Part shown: one piece after another, positions 1 to 10,002 of the stretch | How the letters are laid out: each line of letters opens with the position of its first letter | How positions within the stretch are numbered: position 1 is the stretch's first letter | Source: Lachnospiraceae bacterium KH1T2 | GTDB taxonomy: Bacteria > Bacillota > Clostridia > Lachnospirales > Lachnospiraceae | Direction of reading: 5' to 3' | NCBI GenBank assembly: GCA_900114405.1 | Contig: FOSY01000011.1 | Coordinates: 42,961 to 106,960 of the forward strand | Length of the DNA: 64,000 bases | Translations under genes and position numbers: made by a program | The notes under the pieces: generated by a model | What the model saw: only the letters and a program-made list of their open reading frames with translations | Database searches by the model: none | Told to the model about the DNA's origin: nothing

Positions 1-2
1 TT

Positions 3-818
3 TTTCACCTTGCTGCGCAGCCTATCGTGCGTACATCTTATGAAGAGCCTAGAGAGACATTTGAGACTAATGTAATGGGAACTGTCAATGTGCTTGAATG
101 CGTTAGAAACAGTGACTCTGTAAGATCATTTTTAAATGTCACAACTGATAAGGTATATCTTAACCGTGATGATGACACAGCTTTTAGAGAAGATATGCCG
201 CTTGACGGCTATGATCCATATTCAAATTCGAAGTCATGCTCAGAGCTCGTTACACACAGTTATTTTAAGTCATTTTTTAATTCACCTGAAGCCACTGCTG
301 TTTCAACAGCAAGAGCCGGAAATGTAATAGGCGGAGGTGACTTTGCGCGTGACAGGCTTGTACCTGATTGTGTTAGAGCAGCTATGAGCAATAGTGAGAT
401 AATTATCCGCAATCCTCATGCGACACGCCCATTCCAGCATGTGCTTGAGCCATTGTGGGTTTATCTTGAAATAGCGCAGAAGCAGTATATGGATAAGAGC
501 TTTGCAGGCTGGTATAATGTGGGCCCTGATCTTAGTGACTCAAAGTCTGCCGGAGATCTTGCAGCTATGTTTTGCGAAGCATGGGGCGAGGGACTTAAGT
601 GGATAGATAAGTCGGACGGAGGACCGCATGAAGCAGCCTTTTTGAGATTAGACTGCACGAAGATCAAAGAGACCTTTGGCTGGAAGAGCATATGGCATAT
701 CGAAAGAGCCATCAGGGAAACGGTTGAATGGAGCAGGGTATATGCGGCAGCCGGCGATGTAAGAGCTGAGATGGATAGAGAGATAAAGGCATATGAAGAT
801 GATGCTGCCAATATGTGA
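3..818 (+). CDS. rfbG: CDP-glucose 4,6-dehydratase, 5' truncated by the window edge
   Basis: This SDR-family enzyme converts CDP-glucose to CDP-4-keto-6-deoxyglucose, the first step to CDP-3,6-dideoxyhexoses. The open frame runs in from the window edge, and its first residues read FHLAAQPIVRTSY, the family's substrate-loop signature, so about 80 N-terminal residues with the Rossmann glycine motif are missing. The catalytic YSNSK (YxxxK) lies at 219-233. The RPFQHVLEP segment (429-455) is typical of RfbG and distinguishes it from dTDP-glucose dehydratases. Its stop lies close to the next gene, rfbH, which takes its product. A GTG at 27 could be read as a start but lies inside the conserved domain. 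Identity is secure; the true start is outside the window. Confidence 0.93.
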   Translation, partial: FHLAAQPIVRTSYEEPRETFETNVMGTVNVLECVRNSDSVRSFLNVTTDKVYLNRDDDTAFREDMPLDGYDPYSNSKSCSELVTHSYFKSFFNSPEATAVSTARAGNVIGGGDFARDRLVPDCVRAAMSNSEIIIRNPHATRPFQHVLEPLWVYLEIAQKQYMDKSFAGWYNVGPDLSDSKSAGDLAAMFCEAWGEGLKWIDKSDGGPHEAAFLRLDCTKIKETFGWKSIWHIERAIRETVEWSRVYAAAGDVRAEMDREIKAYEDDAANM

Positions 819-859
819 AGCACAGGTTAAATGAGATACAGAAAGGCAATTTAAGAGTT

Positions 860-2197
860 ATGTTTGAAAATATGAATGAAACTGAGGCTAGAGCTGAGAT
901 CCTTAAATCAGTTAAAGAATATGCAGAGAAGTTTCATATGAATAAGGCGCCGTATAAGGATGGAGACAGGATACCATATGCGAGCCGTGTCTATGATGAA
1001 AAAGAGATGGTGAATCTTGTGGATTCATCGCTTGAATTTTGGCTTACAGCAGGACGCTATACAGAGCAGTTTGAGAAAGATTTTGCAAAATATCTCGGTG
1101 TGCGTTTTGCGAGTGTTGTGAATTCAGGTTCAAGTGCTAACCTTTGTGCTTTTATGGCACTTACAAGCCCGCTTCTCGGTGAAAGAAGAGTTAAGCGCGG
1201 TGACGAAGTGATCACAGTGGCAGCGGGATTCCCGACAACGGTTGCACCGGTCATCCAGTATGGCGCAGTACCGGTTTTCATTGATGTTACAATTCCGCAG
1301 TATAATATAGATGTTGAAAAGCTCGAAGAGGCATATTCGCCAAAGACAAAGGCTGTAATGATCGCACATACACTTGGAAATCCTTTTGATCTGAGTGCTG
1401 TCAAGGCTTTTTGTAAGAAGCATGATCTCTGGCTTGTAGAAGACAACTGTGATGCACTTGGCTCTGTATATGAAATTGATGGAGAAGAACGCCTCACAGG
1501 TACTATCGGTGATATAGGTACAAGCAGCTTCTATCCGCCGCATCACATGACAATGGGTGAAGGTGGTGCTGTTTATACAGATGATCCGCTTCTTCACAGG
1601 ATCATCAGATCATTCCGTGACTGGGGACGTGATTGCATCTGCCCTTCAGGACATGATAATTTCTGCGGTCATCGTTATGATGGTCAATATGGAGAGCTTC
1701 CAAAGGGATATGATCATAAGTATGTATATTCTCACCTTGGATATAATCTCAAGGCAACTGATATGCAGGCTGCGGTCGGATGTGCTCAGCTTGAGAAATT
1801 CCCGTCATTCGTTGTCAAGAGAAGAGAGAATTTTGAATATCTTTACAATGGCTTAAAAGATCTCGAAGATAAGATAATACTTCCTGTACCTGCTGAGAAT
1901 TCAAAACCTTCATGGTTTGGTTTCCTGATCACAGTTAAGGAAGGCATATCAAGAAACGATGTGGTACGCTATATTGAGGAACATGGTGTTCAGACACGTA
2001 TGCTTTTCTCAGGAAATCTCATTAAGCATCCATGTTTCGATGAAATGAGAGCTTCCGGCGAAGGCTTCCGCGTAGTGGGTGATCTTAAAAATACAGACAG
2101 GATCATGACAGATACATTCTGGATAGGCGTTTATCCGGGAATGGACAAGCCAAGACTTGACCGTATGATAAAGGTAATACATGAAGCATTGGCTTAA
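860..2197 (+). CDS. rfbH: CDP-6-deoxy-4-hexulose 3-dehydrase (E1, RfbH)
   Basis: PMP- and [2Fe-2S]-dependent C-3 deoxygenase that acts on CDP-4-keto-6-deoxyglucose, with a partner reductase (E3), to give CDP-3,6-dideoxy-4-hexulose. The fold is that of aspartate-aminotransferase-like PLP enzymes, but the Schiff-base lysine is replaced by a His-His pair (1541-1546, followed by MTMGEGG), the E1 hallmark. The iron-sulfur cysteines appear in DCICPSG...FCG (about 1631-1668). I chose ATG 860 (445 residues), which matches the family N-terminus; ATG 872 and GTG 815 are in frame, the latter overlapping the rfbG stop. No E3 reductase is visible in the window. Confidence 0.93.
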   Translation: MFENMNETEARAEILKSVKEYAEKFHMNKAPYKDGDRIPYASRVYDEKEMVNLVDSSLEFWLTAGRYTEQFEKDFAKYLGVRFASVVNSGSSANLCAFMALTSPLLGERRVKRGDEVITVAAGFPTTVAPVIQYGAVPVFIDVTIPQYNIDVEKLEEAYSPKTKAVMIAHTLGNPFDLSAVKAFCKKHDLWLVEDNCDALGSVYEIDGEERLTGTIGDIGTSSFYPPHHMTMGEGGAVYTDDPLLHRIIRSFRDWGRDCICPSGHDNFCGHRYDGQYGELPKGYDHKYVYSHLGYNLKATDMQAAVGCAQLEKFPSFVVKRRENFEYLYNGLKDLEDKIILPVPAENSKPSWFGFLITVKEGISRNDVVRYIEEHGVQTRMLFSGNLIKHPCFDEMRASGEGFRVVGDLKNTDRIMTDTFWIGVYPGMDKPRLDRMIKVIHEALA

Positions 2198-2214
2198 ATG
2201 AAAGGACATGAGAT

Positions 2215-3819
2215 TTGAAAAATCTTAAACTTATGGATTGCACCCTTCGTGACGGAGGATTTGTAAATAACTGGGAATTCGGTCACGGTGATATAGTAAA
2301 TCTTTTTGAACGCTCAGTATCTGCAGGGATAGATTTTGTTGAGACAGGTTTTTTGGATGAAAGAGAAAAATTTGATCTTAACAGAACCATGCTTCCGGAT
2401 ACGGATGGAATGAACGAAATGTTTAAGGGACTGGATAAGGGAAATTCAAAGATCTTTGGTATGATCGACTTTGGTACATGTTCCTTAGACAAAATATGTG
2501 ATGCAAAAGACAGCTTCCTTGACGGAATACGTGTCATGGTTAAGAAAAAGACACGTTTTGAGGCTCTTGAGTTTTGCGGAGAGCTTAAGAAAAAAGGATA
2601 TATTGTCTTTGCACAGCCGGTTTCCATTACAGGTTATACTGATGATGAGCTTATTGATCTTATGGAGCATATCAATAAGATACATCCTGACGGAACTTAC
2701 ATAGTAGATACATATGGACTTTTGGACAGGACTAAGATACTTCACTATTTCCACCTTATAGATGAGCACCTTGATGCGGATATAGCACTTGGCTACCATG
2801 CGCATAATAATTTCCAGCTTGCTTACTCTAATTCTATGGCACTTTGTGAAGAAAAGACAGAGAGAACACTTATCATCGACGGTTCTGCATATGGTATCGG
2901 TAAAAGTGCCGGAAACTGCCCGCTCGAACTTCTTACGATGTATGCTAACGAGCACTTCGGGAAAGCTTATGATACAAATCAGATACTTGAAATGATCGAT
3001 ACCGGTATCATGAAGATATTCGAAAAGAATCCATGGGGATATCAGATGCAGTATTATCTTTGTGCTTCAAATGACTGTCACCCTAAATATGCACAATATC
3101 TGCTTAAGAAAAAGACGCTCTCAGTTGCTTCGATCAATGATATCCTGAAAGGAATCGAGCCTGAGGAAAGTCTTGCTTTTAATCAGGCGCATATCGAGAA
3201 ACTTTATATGGATTATCAGAATAAAGAAATAAACGATGTGTCAGATATAGAAAGACTTACAAAAGAGCTTGCAGGTAAGAAAATACTTGTGCTTGGTCCC
3301 GGCCCTTCTATGGGAACAGAGGAGCAGAAGGTACAGGCGTATGTTGCCAAGAATGCCCCGGTTGTGATCGCGATCAACTATATTCCGGAGGAATTTCATA
3401 TTGACTATCTGTTCCTTAGCAATTCGAAACGCTATATGCAGCTTTCTACATCGCTTTCCTCTGCTGATGCCGCAGGTCATAGGATAATTGCAACATCAAA
3501 TGTAACGCCTGCAAAGGGAAGCTTTGATTATTCGGTTGACTATGCAGGGCTTGTAGATATGAGCTTTGAGATTCCTGATAATTCTTTACCGATGCTTTTG
3601 CGTCTCTTAAGAAAGGCAGGAGTAAAAGATGTTTCACTTGCCGGATTCGACGGCTATGAAGCAAGGTCAGGAGTAAATTACAGAAATTCCGGAATGGAAT
3701 ATGAATTTGTGGCTGACTATGCAGTAAAGCTCAATGACTATACTGCAGGCGTCATCAGACAACTTAGTGAAAGCATGAATATAGAATTTGTTACGAGGTC
3801 AAAATATGAAACGATATAA
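2215..3819 (+). CDS. DRE-TIM aldolase fused to a MptE/Maf-like Rossmann domain
   Basis: Two domains. Residues 1 to about 300 are an HMGL-like/4-hydroxy-2-oxovalerate-aldolase-type TIM barrel: CTLRDGG at 9-15 supplies the catalytic Arg and metal-binding Asp, and a YHAHNN stretch near 2797-2814 supplies metal-binding histidines. Residues from about 345 to 534 look like a nucleotide-binding domain with GPGPSM after a beta strand (near 3296-3313), resembling the MptE-like/MAF_flag10 domain. The start is TTG at 2215 with AAAGGA eight bases upstream. It sits between rfbH and a HAD phosphatase, and upstream of a ThDP enzyme. By family it should join or split pyruvate and an aldehyde; making an acyl donor for sugar branching is my inference. 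Confidence 0.72.
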   Translation: MKNLKLMDCTLRDGGFVNNWEFGHGDIVNLFERSVSAGIDFVETGFLDEREKFDLNRTMLPDTDGMNEMFKGLDKGNSKIFGMIDFGTCSLDKICDAKDSFLDGIRVMVKKKTRFEALEFCGELKKKGYIVFAQPVSITGYTDDELIDLMEHINKIHPDGTYIVDTYGLLDRTKILHYFHLIDEHLDADIALGYHAHNNFQLAYSNSMALCEEKTERTLIIDGSAYGIGKSAGNCPLELLTMYANEHFGKAYDTNQILEMIDTGIMKIFEKNPWGYQMQYYLCASNDCHPKYAQYLLKKKTLSVASINDILKGIEPEESLAFNQAHIEKLYMDYQNKEINDVSDIERLTKELAGKKILVLGPGPSMGTEEQKVQAYVAKNAPVVIAINYIPEEFHIDYLFLSNSKRYMQLSTSLSSADAAGHRIIATSNVTPAKGSFDYSVDYAGLVDMSFEIPDNSLPMLLRLLRKAGVKDVSLAGFDGYEARSGVNYRNSGMEYEFVADYAVKLNDYTAGVIRQLSESMNIEFVTRSKYETI

Positions 3820-4459
3820 AGCTGCTCTTATAGATATGGATGGAACCCTTTTTAATACTGCAAAGGGTATAACCAAGGCAGTAAGGGAAGCCTGTGATGA
3901 ATATGGGCTTAAGCAGCTTTCGGATAGTGAAATAGAAGAATTTATAGGACCGCCGATACAGATCACTTTTGGGAAAAAGTATTCGCTTGGCGAAGATGAG
4001 GCAAATAAGGTTGCCAATATCTTCAGGCGTATCTATAAAGAAAAAGAGTATGTACTTGAATGTGAGCTTTACCCAGGGATGAGAGAAACATTGGAAAAGC
4101 TCAGGGAGAATGGAGTCAAACTCTGCATTGCATCTTTGAAAAAAGAGGATATGGTCAAAAAAATCTGTGCACATTTTGGAATATCTGAGCTGTTTGACAG
4201 CCTTCATGGAACAGATCCGCTTGATAAGCTTTCAAAATCAGATATTATCAAAATATGTATGGACGATACAGGAATAACTGACATGAAGGATGCAGTTATG
4301 ATAGGTGATTCTAAATATGATGCCATTGGTGCCGAAGAGGCAGGATGTGCATTTTTAGGAGTGACTTACGGATTTGGTTTTCATACCGATGAGGATGTTT
4401 ATCAATATGATGCTGTTGGGGCTGCACATAGTGCGGCTGAAATTGTCAAATTTATCTGA
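3806..4459 (+). CDS. HAD-superfamily phosphatase
   Basis: HAD hydrolase of the phosphoglycolate-phosphatase/beta-phosphoglucomutase type, 217 residues. Motif I is DMDGTL with the nucleophile Asp10 and acid/base Asp12; motif II is in CIASLKK; motif IV is MIGDSKYD near the C-terminus (about 4297-4320). A helical cap lies between motifs I and II. ATG 3806 is chosen because GAGGT lies just upstream and the motif starts ten residues in. It overlaps the end of the aldolase gene by 14 bases, so the two are probably translationally coupled. A job dephosphorylating the aldolase substrate or product is inference; substrate cannot be read from sequence. Confidence 0.8.
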   Translation: MKRYKAALIDMDGTLFNTAKGITKAVREACDEYGLKQLSDSEIEEFIGPPIQITFGKKYSLGEDEANKVANIFRRIYKEKEYVLECELYPGMRETLEKLRENGVKLCIASLKKEDMVKKICAHFGISELFDSLHGTDPLDKLSKSDIIKICMDDTGITDMKDAVMIGDSKYDAIGAEEAGCAFLGVTYGFGFHTDEDVYQYDAVGAAHSAAEIVKFI

Positions 4460-4471
4460 AAGATGTAAACT

Positions 4472-7243
4472 ATGCTAAAATTTTGGAATTCATTCAAAAA
4501 TAAAAAATATGCATATGTAGTGTCTTATACAGCTGCCTTCATTTTGCTGGCAGTTGTAGTTTTGTTTAGGTTTCCTTTATATCGTAAAACTATAATATGG
4601 CAGCAGGATGGACTTAAGCAGCACTATAATGCGATACTTTACTATGGGAAGTATCTGAGACAGATATTTCATACGTTGATAACCGAGCATCGGCTCGAAC
4701 TGCCTATGTGGGATCATGCAATTGGTTATGGCTCGGACATAATCACGACTTTTCATTATTATGCAATTGGTGATCCGCTGGCTGCTTTGTCAGCAATTGT
4801 ACCGGAAAAGTATTGCCAATACTTCTTTTCGGCACTTTATCTGCTTAGATTATATCTGGCGGGACTTGCATTTTCGGCATTTTCTTTTTATCACGGAAAT
4901 AAACGCTTTGGAACTATGATAGGTTCTTTTATCTATGTATTTTCAGCGTATTCGTTGGTACTTGGGCTTATGCACCCGTTCTTCGTGGCACCGCTTATAT
5001 GGTTTCCACTCATTTTACTTGGAATTGATAAGATCTTTAACAAGGAAAAGCCGTATTTGTTTATTATCTTTACGTCAATAGCGGCAATGAGCAACTTTTA
5101 CTTTTTCTATATGGAGATAGTATTGGCTGTAATGTATGCCATTTACAAATATTTTAGTGTCTATAAAAAGTTTGAAGTCAAGACCTTCTTTGCTGTGATC
5201 GTAAGATTTGCGCTTTATGGTGCTAATGCGTTTCTTATTTCGGCTGCGATATTGCTTCCTGTGCTGAATGTGATGTTTTCTTCTGCGAGATTTCAGGCTT
5301 CTGAGTCTAAATCAGTACCGCTTTTCTATCATTTGGATTACTATATCAAGGCTATAGCGCATTTCACAACTGCGGTAAATGTCGGTTCGTGGACATTGAT
5401 GGGATATACTGCGGTGGGACTTTTTTCTGTCATATTTGCATTCACAAGATGGAAGAAAAATAAAAATATGCTGATGGCATTTGTGGTGCTCACGCTTATA
5501 CTGCTCGTGCCGGTAGGCGGATATGTGCTCAATGGCTTTGCTTATGTGGTAAACAGATGGATATGGGGATATGCAATGCTCGTTGGTTTCATCACGGCGC
5601 GCATGATACCACAGATTATTACTTTGGTTGAAAATGAGAAGAGAAGCATAGCCTGGGCGATAATCGTGATGGCGCTTGTCGCAGGGGTATTCTCAGCTGC
5701 GCGAACTGAGCAGACAATGGGCGCGGCAGGTATTTTATTGGCAGTTGCAATTGTCATGATGTCAGTAAATATCTATAAATGCTCTAGAGCTTTAATAAAT
5801 GGATTTGTAGTAGTTGTACTTCTTGCAGGACTTGTATCAAATTCTTACTACAAAATGTCTGTTGATGAAGAAGAAAGCAGCTGGATAGATGAGTTTAAGG
5901 ACATAAATGAAGCAGATGCGAGACTTAAAGACATCAATTCAGACAGTCTCTTAAAGTCGCTTGGAGATAATAGCTTTTACAGGATAGAAGAGGCCGGGCT
6001 TGGAACTACTCAAAATAGCTGTGTGCAGAGAGGTATTAAAGGAACTCAGTTCTACTTTTCGCTTACAAGCCCATATATATCAGAGTTTATAAATGATATG
6101 TATATGAATTGGCCAAAGGATTATGATTATGAAGGGGTAGAGTCAAGAAGTGCACTTGAATCACTTGCTTCAGTGAAGTACTTCCTTACGGGTAAGGAAG
6201 GAGAGGCAGAGCTTCCTTATAACTTCACGTCACTTATAACCGAGGGCGACACAGTACAGGGGCATGTGAAGATTTGGGGGAATAATAATGCTCTTCCTGT
6301 TGGTTATACATATTCTCATTATGTTAAGAAGTCTGACTTTGACAATATGAGCGTTACAGAGAGAGAGCAGGCGATGCTCAGCGGCGCAGTTGTTGAAGAA
6401 AGTAATCTTCCGGAAGCTGAAGTAAAAGATACTTCAGAGAGCATCTTACGATCGATCGATACACGTGGAGATGTTGATGTAAACGAAAGCAGCTATGTTG
6501 TAAGGAAAAACGGCAGAGTAGTTTTGAATGTTGAGCCTAAGAAAGACTCTGATACATATGTAGTCTTTAAGAACCTCAGATTCAAAGGGATGAGTGAGAG
6601 AGAGACCTACAATGACGGCGCATGGGCTCAGCTTACAGAGTATAAAAAGAATCTTGTCAAAGAGGAAGACAGATATGGGCATAAAAGCGTGACAACAAGT
6701 ATAGCTGTAACGGCGGGAGATGAGTCGAAGATAGTTGAACTGTATTCACCCGGAGCAGATTACTATTGTGGACGTTCGAACTTCATGGTGAATTTTGGAA
6801 GTAAAGAGATGGATACGATAGAGCTCGCATTCAGAAACTCAGGAACGTATACCTTTGACAGTGTGGAAGTTTTAAGTGTTCCGCATGAGGGTACTTCAGA
6901 AAAGCTTGAGAAACTTGCTGAGGATACCTTGGAAAATGTAGTTTTTGGAACTAATAATGTAATGGGAAATATCTCGCTTGATGAGCCTAAGCTTCTGGCA
7001 CTTTCCATCCCTTACTCAGAAGGATGGAAGGCATATGTGGATGGAAAAGAGACTGAAATCAAGCGTACTAACATTATGTATATGGGTATTGAGCTTGAAA
7101 AGGGTGATCATGTGATAACTCTTTATTACAACACGCCATATCTTAAAACCGGCGTCGCTCTTACCGGCGTTGGAATTGCCGTTTTACTTGGGATGATGAT
7201 CATAAACTTTGTTAATAGAGGTAAACATGCTGAGAAAATTTAA
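4472..7243 (+). CDS. YfhO-family multi-pass membrane protein, copy 1
   Basis: A 923-residue membrane protein of the YfhO type (PF09586-like), thought to be GT-C glycosyltransferases that use polyprenyl-phosphate sugars. The N-terminal half (residues 15 to about 470) has roughly a dozen hydrophobic helices. The acidic loop after the first helix (WQQDGLKQHY) is in the usual GT-C active-site position. The C-terminal 400 residues are a hydrophilic outside domain ending in a beta-rich segment (IPYSEGWKAYVDGK, near 7006) and one last helix. It is clearly paralogous to the next gene, the same length and colinear. In Bacillus and Listeria, YfhO members help glycosylate lipoteichoic acid; the acceptor here is unknown. 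Confidence 0.85.
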   Translation: MLKFWNSFKNKKYAYVVSYTAAFILLAVVVLFRFPLYRKTIIWQQDGLKQHYNAILYYGKYLRQIFHTLITEHRLELPMWDHAIGYGSDIITTFHYYAIGDPLAALSAIVPEKYCQYFFSALYLLRLYLAGLAFSAFSFYHGNKRFGTMIGSFIYVFSAYSLVLGLMHPFFVAPLIWFPLILLGIDKIFNKEKPYLFIIFTSIAAMSNFYFFYMEIVLAVMYAIYKYFSVYKKFEVKTFFAVIVRFALYGANAFLISAAILLPVLNVMFSSARFQASESKSVPLFYHLDYYIKAIAHFTTAVNVGSWTLMGYTAVGLFSVIFAFTRWKKNKNMLMAFVVLTLILLVPVGGYVLNGFAYVVNRWIWGYAMLVGFITARMIPQIITLVENEKRSIAWAIIVMALVAGVFSAARTEQTMGAAGILLAVAIVMMSVNIYKCSRALINGFVVVVLLAGLVSNSYYKMSVDEEESSWIDEFKDINEADARLKDINSDSLLKSLGDNSFYRIEEAGLGTTQNSCVQRGIKGTQFYFSLTSPYISEFINDMYMNWPKDYDYEGVESRSALESLASVKYFLTGKEGEAELPYNFTSLITEGDTVQGHVKIWGNNNALPVGYTYSHYVKKSDFDNMSVTEREQAMLSGAVVEESNLPEAEVKDTSESILRSIDTRGDVDVNESSYVVRKNGRVVLNVEPKKDSDTYVVFKNLRFKGMSERETYNDGAWAQLTEYKKNLVKEEDRYGHKSVTTSIAVTAGDESKIVELYSPGADYYCGRSNFMVNFGSKEMDTIELAFRNSGTYTFDSVEVLSVPHEGTSEKLEKLAEDTLENVVFGTNNVMGNISLDEPKLLALSIPYSEGWKAYVDGKETEIKRTNIMYMGIELEKGDHVITLYYNTPYLKTGVALTGVGIAVLLGMMIINFVNRGKHAEKI

Positions 7244-9980
7244 GGACAAAAAATATGCTTTTTTTATAAGTTACAGCATTATACTGGCCTTTGCCGTTCT
7301 CTGCTGTTTTTGGTGGTTCATATATAATCACAAGACTTTGATATGGAAGTGGGATGGGCTGTCACAGCATTATCTTGCGTTTCTATACTGCAGCAGATTT
7401 TTTAAGCAGATTGTAAAGACGCTGCTGACAGAACATACACTTGTCATCCCGATGTGGGATATGTCGATAGGCTTTGGTGCAGATATTTTCACGACAATGC
7501 ATTATTACGGTCTCGGAGATCCATTCACCATACTTACAATGTTCGTACCTGAAGCACACATGGATAAGTTCTATTGCCTGCTTTACTTCATTAAGCTTTA
7601 TATTGCCGGATGGGGTGCGACAATTTTTGTAAGACACCATGGAGTAAAGAGAAAAGGTGCGATAGCAGCAGCGCTCATATATTGCTTCTGCGTATGGGGA
7701 ATGTTTTTTTGCATCCATCAATACTGCTTTATGGTTCCACTGATAACATTTCCATATCTGCTTTATGGAGCGGATATAGTATTGGAAAAGAAAAATCCGC
7801 TGTTGTTCATCGTTTCACTTACATATGCAGGGATCAGTAATTTTTATTTCCTGTATATGTTAGTTTTGCTGGCGATAGCTTATGTCATTTTCAGATATTT
7901 TATAAATGTCAGGAAATTTGTGATAAAAGATATACTGACGGTTTTAGGAAGATTTATCCTGCTTGGAGCTTCATCGATGATGATGTCTGCAGTCATACTT
8001 CTCCCGGCAGTAATGACAATGATGAGCTCTTCGAGATATTCAGCAGAAAGAAATGTATCAATACTTTATCAGCTTAATTACTATCTAAGATACTTAAACG
8101 GCTTCACGGGAAATACAGAAAATGGCGATTGGACAGTATTCGGATTTACGCCGATAACCTTCCTTGCAGTTGTTTTGATGTTTACACTGAAAAAGAAGTA
8201 TACAAAGGTGAAAATCTGTTTCATAGCAATGACGGTAGTTTCGCTTGTTCCGTTCGGCGGATTTGCATTAAACGGCTTTGCCTATGTTTGCAATAGATGG
8301 AGCTGGGCATTCGCATTGCTGGCAGGGTACATAGTAGGGCTCATGCTTCCGGAGTTTGGACATATTGATTCTAAACAAAAAAGTGTATTAGCCATTTCTT
8401 CGTTAGCCTATGGTATAATTACATCGATATCGGTAGTGTCGAGAGCGATTGATACAAGAGGAATAGCTGCTTTGCTGCTGTTGGAAGTGTTGCTTATAAT
8501 AATGCTTTCTTCAACGTGGGACGAGAGAAAGATGCAGCTTCTTATCTGTGGGCTGGTATTTGCCGGTATATTCGCAAACGCGTATTTCCGTTATTCTGAA
8601 TATGGAATGGACAGAGGGTTGGGCGAATATCTAAATTTTTCAGAGGCTAATAAAATCCTTAAGGATACAAATGCTGATGAATTGACAGATGACAGTCAGG
8701 ACTTCGGACGTGTGGAAGAGTATGACACACCTTTTGAAGACAATAGCTCTGCGATAAGAAGGGCGTATACGACAAATTATTATATGAGTATGACGGCACC
8801 GTATGTTCCAAGCTTTATCATAAATAATGGTCTTAATGCAGAACGTACTTATATGTACTCAAATCTTAACAGTCGAAGCATTTTAGAGACGCTTTTTAGT
8901 GTAAGTCATGCTGTTGTCGGAAATGACGCAGAAGAGCTGGTTCCATATGGGTTCACAGCGACAGGTGAATATAAAGATATCGAGGATAAACGTGTAGCAG
9001 CATATGCTAATGAAAATGCGCTGCCACTGGGCTATACTTATGATAAGTGGACAAGCATCGATGATTACGAAAAGATGACCTTGGCTGAACGTCAGGAAGC
9101 TATGCTTAATGGAGTAGTAGTAGAAGACAGCACACTAAAAAAAGCGGAGAATACATTTGAAAGCCATAGCATACTTAAAAGTGTTGAAGGCAACAGTAAA
9201 GTTGAGATAAAAGATGGCAAGATATATGTAAAGAAAGATGCTTCTTATGTGAAACTCAATGTAGAGCAGGATTTCGACAATAGTGAGCTATATCTTGTTT
9301 TAACAGGGCTCAATTTCAATGGTATCTCTGAAAAAGATCAATATACTGATGAGGAGTGGAAAGCGCTTTCACCAATTAAAAGAGCAGGCATAGAAGTGTC
9401 GGATAAAGAGTCAGATATAGATGATTCTGCAGATATCATATTTACCTATGGAGACAAAACTGCTGCAATAAATTATATGAATCATTCGAATATTTACTAC
9501 TGCGGACAGGATGATTATATTATTAATATGGGCTATATCAAGGAAGATTCATCAGATAATATGTATATAACCTTTGATAAAGCAGGTGTCTATGAGTTTT
9601 CATCTATAGATGTGGTGGCTCAGCCGATGGATTCATTGGCAGAGAAAGCAGCTGAGCTTGGAAAAGAGCATCTTGAAAATGTTGAGTTCGGTACAAATGA
9701 AATAAAAGGCAGTATAAGCGTTTCCGATGATAAACTTCTGGCAATGTCAGTTCCTTACTCAAAGGGATGGACCGCGTATGTTGACGGGAAAAAGGCCGAG
9801 ATAAAGCAGGCAAATATCATGTTCATGGCGATAGAATTAAGCAAAGGAAAGCATGATATAAGATTGGTTTACAGGTCACCGTACATGTATGAAGGAGCGA
9901 TGCTTTCGTCAGGCGGAGCGGCGTTGTTTATCTTAATAATGCTGCATTTTTATATCACAAAGAGCAGAAGCGCACGATAA
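7227..9980 (+). CDS. YfhO-family multi-pass membrane protein, copy 2
   Basis: A 917-residue paralogue of the preceding gene with the same plan: about twelve helices, a GT-C-like first outside loop (WKWDGLSQHY), a long hydrophilic region, and a C-terminal VPYSKGWTAYVDGKK segment matching copy 1. ATG 7227 is preferred because AGAGGT lies just upstream and LRKFKDKKYA aligns with the start of copy 1; an in-frame start at 7209 would add six residues. It overlaps copy 1 by 17 bases. The conserved core with diverged outside domains suggests an old tandem duplication whose copies modify different acceptors or positions (inference). Confidence 0.85.
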   Translation: MLRKFKDKKYAFFISYSIILAFAVLCCFWWFIYNHKTLIWKWDGLSQHYLAFLYCSRFFKQIVKTLLTEHTLVIPMWDMSIGFGADIFTTMHYYGLGDPFTILTMFVPEAHMDKFYCLLYFIKLYIAGWGATIFVRHHGVKRKGAIAAALIYCFCVWGMFFCIHQYCFMVPLITFPYLLYGADIVLEKKNPLLFIVSLTYAGISNFYFLYMLVLLAIAYVIFRYFINVRKFVIKDILTVLGRFILLGASSMMMSAVILLPAVMTMMSSSRYSAERNVSILYQLNYYLRYLNGFTGNTENGDWTVFGFTPITFLAVVLMFTLKKKYTKVKICFIAMTVVSLVPFGGFALNGFAYVCNRWSWAFALLAGYIVGLMLPEFGHIDSKQKSVLAISSLAYGIITSISVVSRAIDTRGIAALLLLEVLLIIMLSSTWDERKMQLLICGLVFAGIFANAYFRYSEYGMDRGLGEYLNFSEANKILKDTNADELTDDSQDFGRVEEYDTPFEDNSSAIRRAYTTNYYMSMTAPYVPSFIINNGLNAERTYMYSNLNSRSILETLFSVSHAVVGNDAEELVPYGFTATGEYKDIEDKRVAAYANENALPLGYTYDKWTSIDDYEKMTLAERQEAMLNGVVVEDSTLKKAENTFESHSILKSVEGNSKVEIKDGKIYVKKDASYVKLNVEQDFDNSELYLVLTGLNFNGISEKDQYTDEEWKALSPIKRAGIEVSDKESDIDDSADIIFTYGDKTAAINYMNHSNIYYCGQDDYIINMGYIKEDSSDNMYITFDKAGVYEFSSIDVVAQPMDSLAEKAAELGKEHLENVEFGTNEIKGSISVSDDKLLAMSVPYSKGWTAYVDGKKAEIKQANIMFMAIELSKGKHDIRLVYRSPYMYEGAMLSSGGAALFILIMLHFYITKSRSAR

Positions 9981-10002
9981 AGCACTTCGGAATGGAGATA
10001 AA

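Noticed and set aside
815..859. GTG 815 as the rfbH start
   Set aside because: It adds 15 residues not expected in the family and lacks a ribosome site; ATG 860 or 872 fits better, though this is not certain.
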